From: an uncultured Chloroflexota bacterium
Lineage (GTDB): Bacteria; Chloroflexota; Anaerolineae; Anaerolineales; Anaerolineaceae
DNA length: 64,000 bases
Reading direction: 5' to 3'
Assembly: GCA_902791025.1 (NCBI GenBank)
Contig: CADATZ010000018.1
Coordinates: forward strand, 1-64,000
Positions within the stretch are counted from its first letter, which is position 1, and every line of letters starts with the position of its first letter. Shown here in pieces: positions 51,063 to 59,917 of the stretch. The translations under genes were made by a program, and so were the position numbers. Below the pieces are notes generated by a model. The model saw only the letters and a program-made list of their open reading frames with translations, ran no database searches and was not told the origin of the DNA.

Positions 51063-52655
51063 ATGGATAAAGAAAAAAACATAACCAGAGTTGAGCTTCC
51101 ATTCAAAGCTTATTGGTTTATTATGACTTTTTTGACTATATCTTTTGTTTTTTTATTAACTTGGAAATTGACTGATATCCCGGTTTTTTACAATGTGGAT
51201 GAGGCAGGAACAGCTTATGATGCGAAAAGTCTTGCAAATTATCATGTAGACCGTTTTCTTTATCATTTTCCTGTATATCTGCTCAATTATGATCGGGGAC
51301 AAAGCGTCCTTTACGCGTATTTGACTGCTGGTTTGATCAAATTATTTGGCTTTTATCGTGTATCGGTTCGGCTGCCGGCAGTATTTTTGTCTTTGCTTTC
51401 TGCAATCATTTTCAGTTTGTTCCTCAGGAAGAGATATGGAAGTATTCCATCTGTTATCTCTATGGGCATTTTTTGTATACTGCCGTTTTCAGTTATGCAT
51501 TCACGTTGGGGACTGGATGCATATCTCTTTTTCCCGATGCTTATGATTTCATGTGTAGCTTTATGTCACGCAGTTGATAATTCAAAATGTTTTTGGTATT
51601 TTTTAAGCAGTTGTCTTTTCGGGATGACATTATATTCTTATGCTCTGTCATACGTAGTCGTATTTGTCTTTCTTGTAATAATCTTTGCTTATTTATTATT
51701 CACGAAAAAAATAAGCTTGACAAAATTATTCATTATTGCGATTGTGTTATTTATTCTTGCTCTGCCATTGATTCTTCTGCTTTTGGTTAATTTTAACATT
51801 ATCGGAGAGATAAAGACTCGTTTCCTTTCTGTTCCCAAACTTCCCGCATTTGGAGGTGGTGAAATTAGTTTTTTGAATATAATAGATAATCTGCGATTAA
51901 CAAAACAAAATATTTTTTATAAAATTTTTGTCGATGATGGACTCCTTTTTAATATCATTCCTGAATATGGGTCTATGTATTTTATAAGTGTGCCATTAAT
52001 ATTTTATGGAATGATGATTACAATAAAAAAAGTAATCCATATAATTCACGGGAGAAGTTTTTCTTTCGATTTGATAATGGCAGTGTTATTTTTTGTCATT
52101 TTTCTATTTTCCTTAATGCTGGATGATCCTAATGTCAATCGTGTTAACGGAATCTATGTTCCGTTATTTTTCTTTTTGATAATTGGCTTTTCAAATATAT
52201 TTGACAGGAGCAAAATTTTAGCCGGAGTATATGCGATCATCTATTTGGTTTGCTTTATATCATTTCTCAATTACTATTTTCATTCATTTTCAGATGATTT
52301 AAAGCCCTATATACTGTTCACTTCAATTGAAGATTTTGGAAATGCCCTGAGTTTTGCAGAAGAAGTCTCTGAAGAAGATTATGTGATTTATATTCTTGAT
52401 CATCCTGCAGCTTATCTTTATGTTTTGTTATTACGGGATATTGATCCTTATACTTTTGATAAAATAAAAGTATTATCTTATGATAACTATATAAAGATGA
52501 TTGGAAAATACAGGTTTCGTCTTGACGCAATTATGCCTGATCATGTCTATATCTATCTATCTGAGAAATTGATACCAAAAAATATTGATGATTATGGATT
52601 TGTGAGAAGAAACTTTGGCTCTTTGACAGTTTTCTATCCTCAAAGAATCCAGTAA
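51063..52655 (+). CDS. GT-C-fold glycosyltransferase paralogue 1
   Basis: This 530-residue integral membrane protein (about 11-12 helices) is related to GT39/ArnT-type transferases that use polyprenyl-phosphate sugars. The conserved loop DIPVFYNVDEAGTAYDAKSL (about 40-60) has the Asp-Glu pair of the GT-C active site; FLYHFPVYLLNYDRGQSVLY and SVRLPAVFLSLL follow. It is clearly more AT-rich than its neighbours. The start is uncertain (ATG at 51063 has no good ribosome site; GTG 51048 is possible). It is the first of three tandem copies. Confidence 0.8.
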   Translation: MDKEKNITRVELPFKAYWFIMTFLTISFVFLLTWKLTDIPVFYNVDEAGTAYDAKSLANYHVDRFLYHFPVYLLNYDRGQSVLYAYLTAGLIKLFGFYRVSVRLPAVFLSLLSAIIFSLFLRKRYGSIPSVISMGIFCILPFSVMHSRWGLDAYLFFPMLMISCVALCHAVDNSKCFWYFLSSCLFGMTLYSYALSYVVVFVFLVIIFAYLLFTKKISLTKLFIIAIVLFILALPLILLLLVNFNIIGEIKTRFLSVPKLPAFGGGEISFLNIIDNLRLTKQNIFYKIFVDDGLLFNIIPEYGSMYFISVPLIFYGMMITIKKVIHIIHGRSFSFDLIMAVLFFVIFLFSLMLDDPNVNRVNGIYVPLFFFLIIGFSNIFDRSKILAGVYAIIYLVCFISFLNYYFHSFSDDLKPYILFTSIEDFGNALSFAEEVSEEDYVIYILDHPAAYLYVLLLRDIDPYTFDKIKVLSYDNYIKMIGKYRFRLDAIMPDHVYIYLSEKLIPKNIDDYGFVRRNFGSLTVFYPQRIQ

Positions 52656-52659
52656 TTGT

Positions 52660-52858
52660 TCAGAACGAAGCACACCAGGACAGCTTTCTTTAGTCTGCTC
52701 CGTGTGGTGCGAGCTTCGCTCGTTTGATTCGAAGCAGGAGCTTCGCTATTTTGAAGCCAACACAGCGAAGCTCCTGCTTTGAATCTGAGAGCGCAGCTCG
52801 TTCCATGCAGAGCAGGCTAACTGTACTGTGTGTTGCGCTCCTGGAACTGAATAGATAC
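52660..52858. repeat. Long family-2 palindromic repeat
   Basis: This 199-bp tract starts TTGTTCAGAACGAAGCACACC and ends CTGAATAGATACC. It contains GAGCTTCGCTCGTTTGATTC, GAAGCAGGAGCTTCGCTATT and the inverted GCGAAGCTCCTGCTTTGAATC. It looks like two family-2 units nested in one another, with the common outer ends shared with family 1. The rest of 52859-53050 is AT-rich with no gene. Confidence 0.65.
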
Positions 52859-53050
52859 CTTTATTATTTTGTATATCCGACCCGGTAAGTCCATGTTCAT
52901 GTAGATGAGGGTATTATATTATCTATGAGGGTTGATTTAGCATAAAAAGCCGTAATTGAGAAAGATAATAAATTACCTGTAAAAGAATGAGTCATTGAAA
53001 TATAATGGTCTTAGATGTTAGCTGGCGTTTGATTGAATTCGGAGAAGCGT

Positions 53051-54697
53051 ATGTGGTGGATTTTTGGCGGCATTATTGTGGGAATTGTTATTCTTTTGTT
53101 TGTCTTATTCTCTAAAGGATATAAAACCGGAAATATAAGGTTATCTTCTGGAAAGTACAGAATCATAATAACACTGTTAGTTATTGCTTTTACATTTCTC
53201 GTGACTTATCGTGTTACCGAGATCCCTGTGCCTTACAATGTTGATGAAGCAGGGACTGCTTATGATGCCTGGTGCATAGCCAATTATCACTGCGATCGAT
53301 TCCTGTATCATTTTCCGGTTTATTTTATTAATTATGGCGGGCATGGATCCAGCGGACTGTATACCTATCTGGCAGCAATAATGATCAAACTGTTTGGATT
53401 TAGTGTGATGAGTGTGAGACTTCCGGCGATTCTGCTTTCCCTGGCTTCCGCATTGGCACTGACGCTGACTATCAGAAAAGAGCTTGGAAATACCGCCTCC
53501 GTGATCACAATGTTTTTTTTCTGTATTCTGCCTTTCTCCTTTATGCATTCACGTTGGGGGTTGGACGCCTATCTGTTGTTTCCGATGATGATTTTTTCTG
53601 TCACGGTATTCTATTTCGCTATTCGTCATGAAAAAACCCGGTGGTTTGTCTTGAGCGGATTCGTGTTTGGTCTCACGCTTTATTCTTATTCTGTCTCATT
53701 CATGCTGGTGCCGGCACTGCTTGCCATTAGTCTGATCTATCTGCTCATTATCAAGAAAATATCGTGGAAAAATATAATTGCTTTGGGTATCCCGTTATTT
53801 ATTCTGGCTATTCCGCTGATGCTGATGCTGGCGATCAATAACGGACTGATAGGAGAGATCCGCACAAGGTTTATCACAATACCCCAGCTAATTTCCTACG
53901 GTGTGTCGGAAGTCGGTCTTATCAACATGATCAATTGTCTGAAATTCGGGCCAAATAATGTCTTCTATAACCTCTTTGTCAATGATAACCTGCTTTATAA
54001 TGTTGTACCGGCTTTTGGAACGATCTATTATATCAGCATCCCGCTTTTTATATACGGACTGGTTCTCAGTGTAAAACGATGTGTAGGATTTGTCAGAGAG
54101 AAAAAAATCTCTTTTGATTTGATTATGCTGTCCTTGTTTTTTGCGGTTTTGCTGGTTTCCATGAGCATTGATAAAACCAATGTAAACCGGTCATCCGCAA
54201 TATATATTTCGATCATTTATTTTTTGACATTGGGATGTTTAGAAATCTTAAAGAAAAGCAGACTCGCGGCAGCAGTTACAGCTGTTGTTTATCTGGTGAG
54301 TTTTGGATTTTTTCTCCATTATTATTTTACAGATTTTTCAAAAGATCTTGAACCTGATATTCTTTTTGCTTCGATCAGTGATTTGGATGAAGCCCTTGAT
54401 TTTGTGGAGACAGTATATCAGGGTGAAGAAACAGTTTATGTTCTTGGAAGGTCCAGGCCGTATATATATACTTTGCTTTCAAGAAAGGTCGACCCATACT
54501 CGTTTAATCAAAAAATGGTATTGTCAAATGATGATTATGTGAAAATTTATGATAAATACCGTTTCCGTCTGGATGCGGTCCTGCCGGATTGCATTTATGT
54601 TTTGACTGATTTGAATGATATTCCTTCTGATATTGATAAATTTGATTTTTCATCGAAACAATTTGGATCGGTTTTGGTTTATTATCCGCAGCCATGA
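53051..54697 (+). CDS. GT-C-fold glycosyltransferase paralogue 2
   Basis: This 548-residue protein's first helix (WWIFGGIIVGIVILLFVLFS) is followed by a short cytoplasmic part. It then has the same core as its neighbours: EIPVPYNVDEAGTAYDAWC (about 60-80) with the Asp-Glu pair, RFLYHFPVYFINYGG, LYTYLAAIMIKLFGFSVMSV and HSRWGLDAYLLFPM. The C-terminal extracellular part includes YRFRLDAVLPDCIYV. The start has GGAGAAG upstream (ATG 53051). Probably adds a sugar to a lipid-linked or wall polymer; the donor and acceptor are unknown. The three paralogues suggest a multistep glycan. Confidence 0.85.
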   Translation: MWWIFGGIIVGIVILLFVLFSKGYKTGNIRLSSGKYRIIITLLVIAFTFLVTYRVTEIPVPYNVDEAGTAYDAWCIANYHCDRFLYHFPVYFINYGGHGSSGLYTYLAAIMIKLFGFSVMSVRLPAILLSLASALALTLTIRKELGNTASVITMFFFCILPFSFMHSRWGLDAYLLFPMMIFSVTVFYFAIRHEKTRWFVLSGFVFGLTLYSYSVSFMLVPALLAISLIYLLIIKKISWKNIIALGIPLFILAIPLMLMLAINNGLIGEIRTRFITIPQLISYGVSEVGLINMINCLKFGPNNVFYNLFVNDNLLYNVVPAFGTIYYISIPLFIYGLVLSVKRCVGFVREKKISFDLIMLSLFFAVLLVSMSIDKTNVNRSSAIYISIIYFLTLGCLEILKKSRLAAAVTAVVYLVSFGFFLHYYFTDFSKDLEPDILFASISDLDEALDFVETVYQGEETVYVLGRSRPYIYTLLSRKVDPYSFNQKMVLSNDDYVKIYDKYRFRLDAVLPDCIYVLTDLNDIPSDIDKFDFSSKQFGSVLVYYPQP

Positions 54698-54770
54698 TGA
54701 AATATAGTCAGAACACAGCAGTAGGTGATTATTCTTATTTGTAAATATTTTATAGACTTCGGAGACAAAA

Positions 54771-56411
54771 ATGATTTGGATTATTACAGGAATAATTCTT
54801 GGCATAATTATAATTCTTTTGACTTTAAATCCGAAGAATCGGCAGAACAGTAAAAGATATGAAATGTCATCGAAAGCTTTTCATATATATTTAATTATTC
54901 TTTTTGTCTGTTTTGCTTTTGTGTTGCTTTTTGAAGTTACAGAAATTCCTGTCCCTTTCAATGTTGATGAAGCAGGCTCTGCCTATGACGCAATCAGTCT
55001 TGTAAACCATCACACAGATCGATATCTTTATCGATTTCCGGTTTATTTTGTTAATTTTGGCGGTGGACAGAATGCGCTTTATACCTATCTGGCCGCTATT
55101 TGCATAAAAATATTCGGATACAGTGTTCTGATTGTACGGCTGCCGGCAATTATTATGTCATTGTTATCGGCATTGATACTGACGCTTACCATTAGAAAAG
55201 TTCATGGAAACACTGCTTCGATAATCATCTTGTTCTTTTTCTGTATTTTGCCTTTCTCAATAATGCACTCTCGTTGGGGGTTGGAATCCTATTTGCTTTT
55301 TCCCATGCTTATTTTTTCATGCGCTGTATTATATTATGCAGTAGAAACGAGAAAACCGATGGCATTTTTCATCAGCGGAGTTTTCTTGGGGTGTACATTA
55401 TATGCTTATACAGTGGCTTATATTCTTTTGCCCCTTTTCCTTTGTGTGATCTGTCCTTACCTTCTTTGGATAAGGAAAATTACGTGGAAAAATCTATTGC
55501 AGTTGTTCCTTCCTCTGGCTGTGGCATCTTTGCCGCTGTTTCTGATGCTTGCTGTCAACAATGGTTTGATCAATGAGATCCGTACCAGGTTTTTTTCTGT
55601 TCCGGCATTCCCGTTTTATCGTGCTCATGAGGTCAGCTTTCAGAATATTATAAGACATCTGATGTTTGATGAAAACAATGTCTTTTACAATCTTTTTGTG
55701 AATGATCATTGCACTTACAATATTATTCCAAAATTTGGTTCAATGTATTATATTACGATCCCGTTTATATTATATGGTGGGTTTCTTTGCCTTATAAAAT
55801 CGTGGAAAGATATTCGAAGAAGGACATTTTCCTTCGATGTCATGATGTCTGTCCTGTTTGTAACAGCATTTGGTATTTGTTTGATGTTTGAAGGAATTAA
55901 TGCAAACAGAGCTTGTGCTGTCTACTTTCCGCTGATATATTTTCTAATGTTGGGAACTTTTGAAACCTTAAAGAAAAGCAGGAATATTGCTTTGATTTTT
56001 TGCATTGCCTGTATAAGTGTATTCCTCTTTTTTATACATTATTATTTTGTCGATTTTCCGAAAGTAATTGAACGGGATTCAATGTTTGCCTCTGTTACCG
56101 ATATACAGAAAGCATTAGTTTTTGCGGATGAAATTAACACAAGAGAAGAAACGGTTTATGTTTTGGACAGTGTTCAGCCATATATTTATGTTCTTCTTTC
56201 CAAACAAATCGATCCATATACTTTTAATGAACAGAAGATTCTTTCAAATGATCATTTTGTTAAGGTTCTCGGTAAATATCGTTTTCGCTTAGATGTAGTT
56301 TTACCGGAGTGTATATACATACTGAATCCGGAGTCACAGATTCAGTATGATGCTGATTTCAGTGGGTTCAATTCAAAGCGATTCGGAAGTGTTGCTGTAT
56401 TTTATCAATGA
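54771..56411 (+). CDS. GT-C-fold glycosyltransferase paralogue 3
   Basis: This 546-residue protein has an extra N-terminal helix (MIWIITGIILGIIIILLTL), then the shared core: EIPVPFNVDEAGSAYDAIS, RYLYRFPVYFVNFGGGQNALY, YSVLIVRLPAIIMSLLSA and HSRWGLESYLLFPM. Its C-terminal domain shows KYRFRLDVVLPECIYI. It differs from paralogue 2 mainly in the C-terminal variable part, consistent with different acceptor specificity. GGAGA precedes the ATG. The gap from paralogue 2 is 73 bp, so they are probably co-transcribed. Confidence 0.85.
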   Translation: MIWIITGIILGIIIILLTLNPKNRQNSKRYEMSSKAFHIYLIILFVCFAFVLLFEVTEIPVPFNVDEAGSAYDAISLVNHHTDRYLYRFPVYFVNFGGGQNALYTYLAAICIKIFGYSVLIVRLPAIIMSLLSALILTLTIRKVHGNTASIIILFFFCILPFSIMHSRWGLESYLLFPMLIFSCAVLYYAVETRKPMAFFISGVFLGCTLYAYTVAYILLPLFLCVICPYLLWIRKITWKNLLQLFLPLAVASLPLFLMLAVNNGLINEIRTRFFSVPAFPFYRAHEVSFQNIIRHLMFDENNVFYNLFVNDHCTYNIIPKFGSMYYITIPFILYGGFLCLIKSWKDIRRRTFSFDVMMSVLFVTAFGICLMFEGINANRACAVYFPLIYFLMLGTFETLKKSRNIALIFCIACISVFLFFIHYYFVDFPKVIERDSMFASVTDIQKALVFADEINTREETVYVLDSVQPYIYVLLSKQIDPYTFNEQKILSNDHFVKVLGKYRFRLDVVLPECIYILNPESQIQYDADFSGFNSKRFGSVAVFYQ

Positions 56412-56431
56412 GATAATGAATTTATATGTAT

Positions 56432-56531
56432 CTATTCATAACGGAGCACGTGGGGACTGGCATCTTGAGCGGCGCAGCCCGCACAAGTGTGCCTGTCCCC
56501 ATGTGCGTCGCTGCGGGGTCTGAACAAATAC
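56432..56531. repeat. Family-1 palindromic repeat
   Basis: TATTCATAACGGAGCACGTG... GCCTGTCCCCATGTGCGTCG...TCTGAACAAATAC: inverted outer ends, core GACTGGCATCTTGAGCGGCG. It lies after GT-C paralogue 3. Confidence 0.75.
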
Positions 56532-56591
56532 ATTTATATCATATTTTGATTTACAAAATGTGTAAACTGATAAATACTATTTGGGTTGTTA

Positions 56592-58025
56592 TCAGGGGAT
56601 GACAAAAGCAAAGATCTGTTCCCAGTTAAAGCCGCTGTTGGCAGTTTTGACCAGCGCAAGCTGCCCATTGTAGGTGACGATGGCATAGCCAATCGAAGGG
56701 GTGATGAACTGCAGTTTGCTGTCCCATGCCAGCTGCGATGCGGTGCGCCAGTTTGTTCCGCCGTCTTCCGTGAAAAGGATCTGGAAAGGATAATCCGATC
56801 CGGGATCATTTTGGATCGCGTACCAGCCATATTCGATGCCGTAGAAAGAAATGTCACCTTCCGCTTTGGGAAGTGCCAGTGTTTTCCAGGTGGACATCCG
56901 GTCATAGGTCCAATATAAAACGGAAATCGGTTCACTGAGACTGCCGCCCTGGCAGCGCAGAACGGTCCACGCGTACTGATATTGAAAGTCCACAAATTTC
57001 GGAACGTCAAGACTGCATTTTATGGATGGATCGGAGAGAAGCCCTGCCGGGATGTTGTATCCCCAGGGTTCCGGGAACAGCTGTTCATACCAGGTGTTTC
57101 CGCCGTCGAAGGTGTGCCAAAGGACGGTTCCCGGTGCATTCATGCTGTTTTCGCCGGTGACCCAGCCCTCCAGTGTGTCGCGGAAGACCGCACCGTTTTT
57201 CCGCGTATTGGAAGGCAGGTTAGCGGTTCCGGTGGTAACCATGGGCGTCCAGCTTTTCCCACCATCATGGGTTGTGTAAAGTCCGATGAATTCCCGCTCA
57301 TCGACCTGTCCGATGCGCGCAAAGATCCAGCCGGTTTGGTTGTCCAGAAAGCTGATTTTCGGGTCAGTAAAGCGCTGGATGGTGTAACCTTTCAGCGGAA
57401 GATCAGCAAACTCCCAGGTGATCCCGCCATCTGCTGTGTACCAGACCTTGATTCCCATTTCAGGATTAAAATTTTCAGCGTCCCGGAAGATCACCCAGGC
57501 ATGCTCCGCATCCCGGAAGCAGGCGGCTACGTCTGAAACGATTTCAGCGTTTTCATAAATTGCCTGCGAAGGCGTAACGTTTTTCCAGTGCTCCGCCCCA
57601 TTTGTTGTACGCAGAACGAGTTTGTCCTTTCCGCCGGGAATTTGTCCGATCCCCCATCCGATGCCACCGTCGATCATCGCGATTTCCTGAATGTTTACAG
57701 CTGTCATCTGGCTGATGGCTGTTGGTGCGATGTGAATCGGCGGTGTAGCCGTTTCCTGATGCGTCGGGACCGTTGGCGTTACACCGACAAACACTTTTTT
57801 TTGCACTTCGGTCGGGGTAGGTGTATTGGTCCCGATGATGATCGGCTGCAAGTCGTAAATCTGAACCGAACACGCAGAAAGAAATAATATCAGCAGGAGG
57901 AAAAGGAACCCGCTGCAAATAAATCTGATAAGCCGAGATCTTATAGTATCTGCTGTCCCCTGGCCCCTGCCCCCTAACCCCTGATCCCTGGCCACTGACC
58001 ACTGACATCTGCCTTCTGATCTCAT
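56592..58025 (-). CDS. Lipoprotein with BNR/Ycf48-type beta-propeller
   Basis: This 477-residue protein's first ~25 residues (SEGRCQWSVARDQGLGG-type) are read from a 7-bp tandem tract and lie before the true export signal. A lipoprotein signal follows: FLFLLLILFLSACSVQ with lipobox LSAC, Cys at about residue 51. The mature part has a Thr/Pro linker and repeated propeller blades ending in Trp/Gly/Ser turns (RTTNGAEHWKNVTP, TTHDGGKSWTPMV, FTEDGGTNWRTA, TANSGFNWEQIF), like Ycf48/BNR sialidase-type repeats. The ATG overlaps the rRNA methyltransferase stop by 4 bp. There is no Met between the tract and the lipobox. Confidence 0.78.
   Translation of the reverse strand: MRSEGRCQWSVARDQGLGGRGQGTADTIRSRLIRFICSGFLFLLLILFLSACSVQIYDLQPIIIGTNTPTPTEVQKKVFVGVTPTVPTHQETATPPIHIAPTAISQMTAVNIQEIAMIDGGIGWGIGQIPGGKDKLVLRTTNGAEHWKNVTPSQAIYENAEIVSDVAACFRDAEHAWVIFRDAENFNPEMGIKVWYTADGGITWEFADLPLKGYTIQRFTDPKISFLDNQTGWIFARIGQVDEREFIGLYTTHDGGKSWTPMVTTGTANLPSNTRKNGAVFRDTLEGWVTGENSMNAPGTVLWHTFDGGNTWYEQLFPEPWGYNIPAGLLSDPSIKCSLDVPKFVDFQYQYAWTVLRCQGGSLSEPISVLYWTYDRMSTWKTLALPKAEGDISFYGIEYGWYAIQNDPGSDYPFQILFTEDGGTNWRTASQLAWDSKLQFITPSIGYAIVTYNGQLALVKTANSGFNWEQIFAFVIP
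57957..58005. repeat. Heptamer tandem tract at the start of the lipoprotein gene
   Basis: Seven 7-bp units in a row on the plus strand: CCCCTGG, CCCCTGC, CCCCTAA, CCCCTGA, TCCCTGG, CCACTGA, CCACTGA. It lies inside the coding region, 20 bp after the lipoprotein start on the minus strand. Because 21 is divisible by both 7 and 3, whole-unit changes of three keep the frame. Confidence 0.75.
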
Positions 58026-59023
58026 ACCCGTTCATCCTTCCGCAGAATGTTCAGCGTGATGATCTTGGTTGGATGATTGAAGGGAGCCGGATCCGCAGGG
58101 AGAACCTTTGGATCAATGGGCGTGAATCCGTAAAAAGACTCCGGTATCGGAATGATCTCTCCGATGGAAAGACAGTCCCCGCAGAGCGTCTGCAATTGGT
58201 TCAGAAAATCCTTGCCGGAAAGGAACAGTGCGTTGTTGACCACAATGATTTTCCCGTTATGTGCAGCAAGCGGGCGGATCTTGTTGACCAGTGCCGCAGC
58301 GTTGTGTGCCTGGTCAACCTTGGCACTGCGTCCGGCATTGGCGAAGAAGGGCGGATCCAGGATGATGATATCAAAGAGCCTCCCGGATCGCCGCAGTGAG
58401 GCCGCAACATGAAAGAAATCTCCGAAAATATATTCCTGGGTGCTGTGCCGGGCGGTAAGGTAGTTTTTGTTAAGGTCTGTTTGCGTAACGGAAAGAGCCT
58501 CCCCGGCTTCAGCTGCATCACCAAGACTGCCGGTGTAGGCAAAGGTATTGAGAACCCGTTTCCCGCAGGATTGTTCGAGCAGCCATTTACGCAGCAGAGC
58601 ACTATCCAGATAAAACCCGCAGTCCTTGTTGAGCTGCAGGGCAACAGGATGCTCCACACCCCATTCCCGGATGATATTTGTGCAGCTTTCCCCTGTGAGT
58701 AATTTCCCCTTTTTCCATGTCTCATCCGCTGCAAATCGGTTCTTGAACAGAACGCTGTGGATTCCCGGGATGTTGTCAAGGCACAGTCCGCACAGCATTT
58801 CAAGATCTTCACGGTCCGGTTGTACCGTGCGGCTCATCCATTGAATGACGGCAGTTTCGCTGTAACGGTCAATGGAAAGCTCCCGGCAGCCTTCACAGAA
58901 CCCGTTGAACAGGCGGTATGCTGTATTTTCCGGATCTGCTGAAAGGGCTTCCCTTTTTTGAAAGGCTTCCCGGATCAATGATTTGTTTGCGAATAAAGAC
59001 TCATTCATGTGCAGCTTAAACAA
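58022..59023 (-). CDS. RlmI/RlmK-type 23S rRNA methyltransferase
   Basis: This 333-residue protein has a PUA-like N-terminus (YRLFNGFCEGCRELSIDRYS), a central strand (VALQLNKDCGFYLDSALLRKW) typical for RlmI-like enzymes, then the SAM-binding fold: RVLNTFAYTGSLGDAAEAGEA (motif I) and FDIIILDPPFFANAG (motif IV). It probably methylates a cytosine in 23S rRNA. It is single-copy here, overlapped by the lipoprotein gene. Confidence 0.85.
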   Translation of the reverse strand: MFKLHMNESLFANKSLIREAFQKREALSADPENTAYRLFNGFCEGCRELSIDRYSETAVIQWMSRTVQPDREDLEMLCGLCLDNIPGIHSVLFKNRFAADETWKKGKLLTGESCTNIIREWGVEHPVALQLNKDCGFYLDSALLRKWLLEQSCGKRVLNTFAYTGSLGDAAEAGEALSVTQTDLNKNYLTARHSTQEYIFGDFFHVAASLRRSGRLFDIIILDPPFFANAGRSAKVDQAHNAAALVNKIRPLAAHNGKIIVVNNALFLSGKDFLNQLQTLCGDCLSIGEIIPIPESFYGFTPIDPKVLPADPAPFNHPTKIITLNILRKDERV

Positions 59024-59076
59024 AAATACTCACCTGAGATTTCAGGCGAGTTCTATATTGTTTGATTGGATTCTCC

Positions 59077-59244
59077 TTAGAAGCGAACGGAAGAAAGCAC
59101 CATGGAGAGAACCAGAAGGATCGAAATAACAGCGATCCCGATACCCCAGGTTCTTTGCGTTCTCTGCTGTTGGGACTTTTGCCGATTTTCTTCCTTTTTG
59201 ACCTTGTCGGCTCTGATTTGTGCTTTGCTTTTCTTATCTCTCAT
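59077..59244 (-). CDS. Small single-pass membrane protein, too short for standard ORF lists
   Basis: This is a 55-residue frame. The N-terminal half is charged and Gln-rich (MRDKKSKAQIRADKVKKEEN), then one hydrophobic segment (GIGIAVISILLVLSMVL) and the end SSVRF. A Shine-Dalgarno GGAG lies 6 bp before the ATG. It ends between the FmdB and methyltransferase genes in the same direction. No family is recognised; the basic-coiled plus TM pattern is common for small regulatory membrane proteins. Confidence 0.7.
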   Translation of the reverse strand: MRDKKSKAQIRADKVKKEENRQKSQQQRTQRTWGIGIAVISILLVLSMVLSSVRF

Positions 59245-59284
59245 TTGATACTCCTTATTGATCGGGGCTTAGCCCGTGAACTTC

Positions 59285-59608
59285 TTAGGATTTGCTCGCT
59301 GCTGCTTCCGGCTTTGGCGCAGCAGTTTCAGTTGATTGAGTTTTCGTTTCAGACGCTTGTTCTGTTGTCTCGTGGTGGTGTTCTTCAGACGTCGATGACT
59401 CATGATGGAACGGCGTCTGCCCTGAGGGCGAACGGTTATCCGTCGAATAAAAACCGGAGCCTTTGAACACGATCCCTACCGGTGTATAAACTTTGTGAAG
59501 CGTCTGCTTTCCGCATTGTGGACATTCTGTAAGCGCGTCATCAGTAAAATGCTGGAAAATATCAAACTGGTGACCGCACCTTTCACATCGATAAGTATAA
59601 GTAGGCAT
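59285..59608 (-). CDS. FmdB-family zinc-ribbon protein
   Basis: This 107-residue protein's first 50 residues are the FmdB/putative regulatory zinc ribbon: MPTYTYRCERCGHQFDIF and ALTECPQCGKQTLHKVYTP, with four Cys in two CxxC pairs binding one Zn. After GIVFKGSGFYSTDN comes a His/Glu/Thr-rich, disordered tail. Family members are thought to be regulators or assembly factors; the function is unproven. It probably shares a transcript with the small membrane protein gene, 40 bp downstream. Confidence 0.88.
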   Translation of the reverse strand: MPTYTYRCERCGHQFDIFQHFTDDALTECPQCGKQTLHKVYTPVGIVFKGSGFYSTDNRSPSGQTPFHHESSTSEEHHHETTEQASETKTQSTETAAPKPEAAASKS

Positions 59609-59734
59609 ATCTCATTATTATACTCAAAAATGCGAAATCGGCCGCGCTTTGGTACAAAATCAGGAATAGTGATCAGCGGCCGGTGTTCAGAGACTAACCT
59701 CTCGTTGATAACTCCCCTGTTTCTGAGATCTGGT

Positions 59735-59769
59735 GCCTAAAGTCTAATGTCTAATGTCTAAAGCCTGAT
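59735..59769. repeat. Heptamer tandem tract
   Basis: Five 7-bp units: GCCTAAA, GTCTAAT, GTCTAAT, GTCTAAA, GCCTGAT. It lies between the FmdB gene and the APC-GGDEF promoter. Confidence 0.7.
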
Positions 59770-59807
59770 GTCTTCCTTCTCAATTATAAAAAACCGAATT
59801 CAAATAG

Positions 59808-59835
59808 TTGAAATTTCGGCACAAAGGATTATAAT
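59808..59835 (+). promoter_or_regulatory. Sigma70-type promoter of the APC-GGDEF gene
   Basis: TTGAAA (59808-59813) and TATAAT (59830-59835), spacing 16 bp. The start is 82 bp downstream, leaving a leader of about 75 nt. Confidence 0.65.
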
Positions 59836-59917
59836 ATTTTCTGCCGGATATTTAATGATTGATTTTTTATGATTGTTGGTTCTGCCGCGCAATGAGCAGC
59901 AGGATTAGAGGAATTTT

